The notes below the pieces were generated by a model. It was given only the letters and a program-made list of their open reading frames with translations, was not told the origin of the DNA and made no database searches. Below, one piece after another: positions 63,300-64,000 of a DNA stretch of 64,000 nt. Origin of the DNA: Sordaria brevicollis (lineage: Eukaryota > Ascomycota > Sordariomycetes > Sordariales > Sordariaceae); assembly GCA_033439795.1 (NCBI GenBank), contig JAUTDP010000005.1:62001-126000 (forward strand), read 5' to 3'. Numbering within the stretch: position 1 is the first letter of the stretch; every line of letters starts with the position of its first letter. Made by a program: the position numbers and the translations under genes.

Positions 63300-64000
63300 A
63301 TAAAAGAAAACGTTAATAAATTAAACCTTTATTATCCTAATATAAATTATAAAATTATAATTAAAAAGAATAAAAATAGTAAAAAATTCCCTATTTTATT
63401 TAAATTACTTTATAATATAACGAAAAAGGAGTTTTTAATTCTTAAAAAAACGTTAAAGGATTTATTAAATAAAAGGTTTATCCGTATTAATAATTTAAAA
63501 GCAGGGGCCTTAATTTTATTTATATATAAACCTAAAAGTAAATTCTATTTTTATTATAATTATTATATATTTAACGCTATTATAAAAGCGGATTATTATT
63601 TATTACTATTAATTAAAAATACATTCCGTACTTTAAAAGGAATAAAATAATTTATTAAAATAAATATTATATAAATTTTCTATAAAATTCGTATAATAGA
63701 AGGAAAGGAGGGGAAAATAATATTTCGGACGTAATATAAATTATTCGAATAATTAATTATATTATTTAGGTTAAATAGCGTATTGGCTATATTTTAACAG
63801 TATATTAATTATATTTTCCGCGATTATTTAAATTCGTTTTATACCGTTTATATAAATAACGTATTTATTTATTCCTTTAACTCCTTAAAAAATTATAAAT
63901 AAAAAGTGCGTTTAGTCTTTATTAAATTATTAAAAGCCGGCTTTTATTTAAATTTAAATAAATACGAATTTAATATAAAAAAGGTTAAATATTTAAATTT
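63300..64000 (+). pseudogene. reverse transcriptase fragment of the gypsy element
   Basis: Codons starting at positions divisible by 3 read through the fingers and palm of a Ty3/gypsy RT, with in-frame stops such as those after LKGIK and near 63675. Both catalytic Asp codons appear as Asn (AAT, AAC) within YINNV near 63849, consistent with G-to-A changes from GAT and GAC. The fragment continues past the window edge. Confidence 0.85.

Larger units (their letters stand above)
49570..64000. repeat. AT-rich RIP-mutated heterochromatic block
   Basis: Composition falls abruptly at about 49.55-49.6 kb and stays AT-rich to the window edge apart from two islets. CpA and TpG are almost absent while CpG is common (CGCC, CGAA, ACGT), and TpA dominates. 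This is the dinucleotide signature of repeat-induced point mutation, which converts CpA to TpA on both strands of duplicated DNA in ascomycetes. No intact gene is present. Transposon fossils can be read when stops created by C-to-T or G-to-A changes are ignored. The block continues beyond the right edge, so its full length and whether it is centromeric, subtelomeric or interstitial are unknown. Confidence 0.93.
61160..64000 (+). mobile_element. RIP-inactivated Ty3/gypsy LTR retrotransposon, 5' part, cut by window edge
   Basis: Gag is readable from about 61.70 kb in one frame: EDPVKLFE near 61781 and EAAFDKFAHIR...FTTFLTDFNNEIFK to about 61.94 kb, then a CCHC knuckle at 62423-62464 in which all four ligands read Tyr with exact CX2CX4HX4C spacing. 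An Asp-x-Gly with following residues near 62740-62748 may be the protease but is uncertain. Reverse transcriptase runs from about 63.3 kb to the edge: KKTLKDLLNKRFIRI near 63450, IKADYYLLLLIKNTFRTLKG near 63580, and the active site as YINNVFIY near 63849 instead of YMDDVLIY, ending at VKYLNF. The order gag, knuckle, protease, RT and the RT motifs identify Ty3/gypsy. Gag and RT lie in different frames, through a natural frameshift or indels. Multiple stops make it dead. Confidence 0.85.

Overview
The window reads as chromosomal DNA of a filamentous ascomycete, most likely a Sordariomycete and plausibly a Sordariales/Neurospora-like species. The reasons are genes with one to five short GT-AG introns carrying CTAAC/CTGAC-like branch sites, GC-rich third codon positions, long intergenic leaders with TACCTAC/GGTA-type motifs, and a terminal AT-rich block with the signature of repeat-induced point mutation (RIP). 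The species was not identified.

Layout. From 1 to about 49.5 kb the composition is ordinary and ten protein-coding genes can be supported: a four-finger C2H2 protein (8000-10249, +), a DUF6590-type protein (13056-14871, +), an FAD/NADPH reductase without a flavodoxin domain (19307-21172, +), an Frm2/Hbn1-like nitroreductase with a possible mitochondrial presequence (23494-24394, +), mitochondrial phosphatidylserine decarboxylase PSD1 (27015-25290, -), a HERP/Usa1-like ubiquitin-domain membrane protein (28808-30478, +), a short-chain dehydrogenase (31115-32184, +), a carnosine N-methyltransferase/N2227-family enzyme (33868-32371, -), a small PAC4/POC4-like proteasome chaperone candidate (34985-35465, +) and karyopherin beta-2/transportin KAP104 (37455-40450, +). 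The genes are independent housekeeping, redox and regulatory units; there is no evidence of a metabolic cluster. Gaps of 1-9 kb between them show only short unconvincing ORFs. No tRNA or rRNA gene was recognised.

From about 49.6 kb to the right edge (64 kb) the sequence turns abruptly AT-rich. CpA/TpG are nearly absent while CpG remains, as expected of RIP. Reading through the stops reveals fossils: a Tc1/mariner transposase (minus strand, about 49.6-50.7 kb), a long readable frame resembling DUF6589 proteins (about 52.65-53.8 kb), an unrecognised frame ending in four 87-bp (29-codon) repeats (about 57.63-58.4 kb), and a Ty3/gypsy retrotransposon (about 61.1 kb to the edge) whose CCHC knuckle ligands and RT catalytic aspartates are all changed by C-to-T/G-to-A transitions. 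Two short GC-rich islets (about 50.73-50.83 and 60.94-61.08 kb) escape mutation and probably mark boundaries of the RIPed elements. The block looks like a heterochromatic, transposon-filled domain abutting euchromatin, with a 9-kb gene-empty shoulder at 40.5-49.5 kb.
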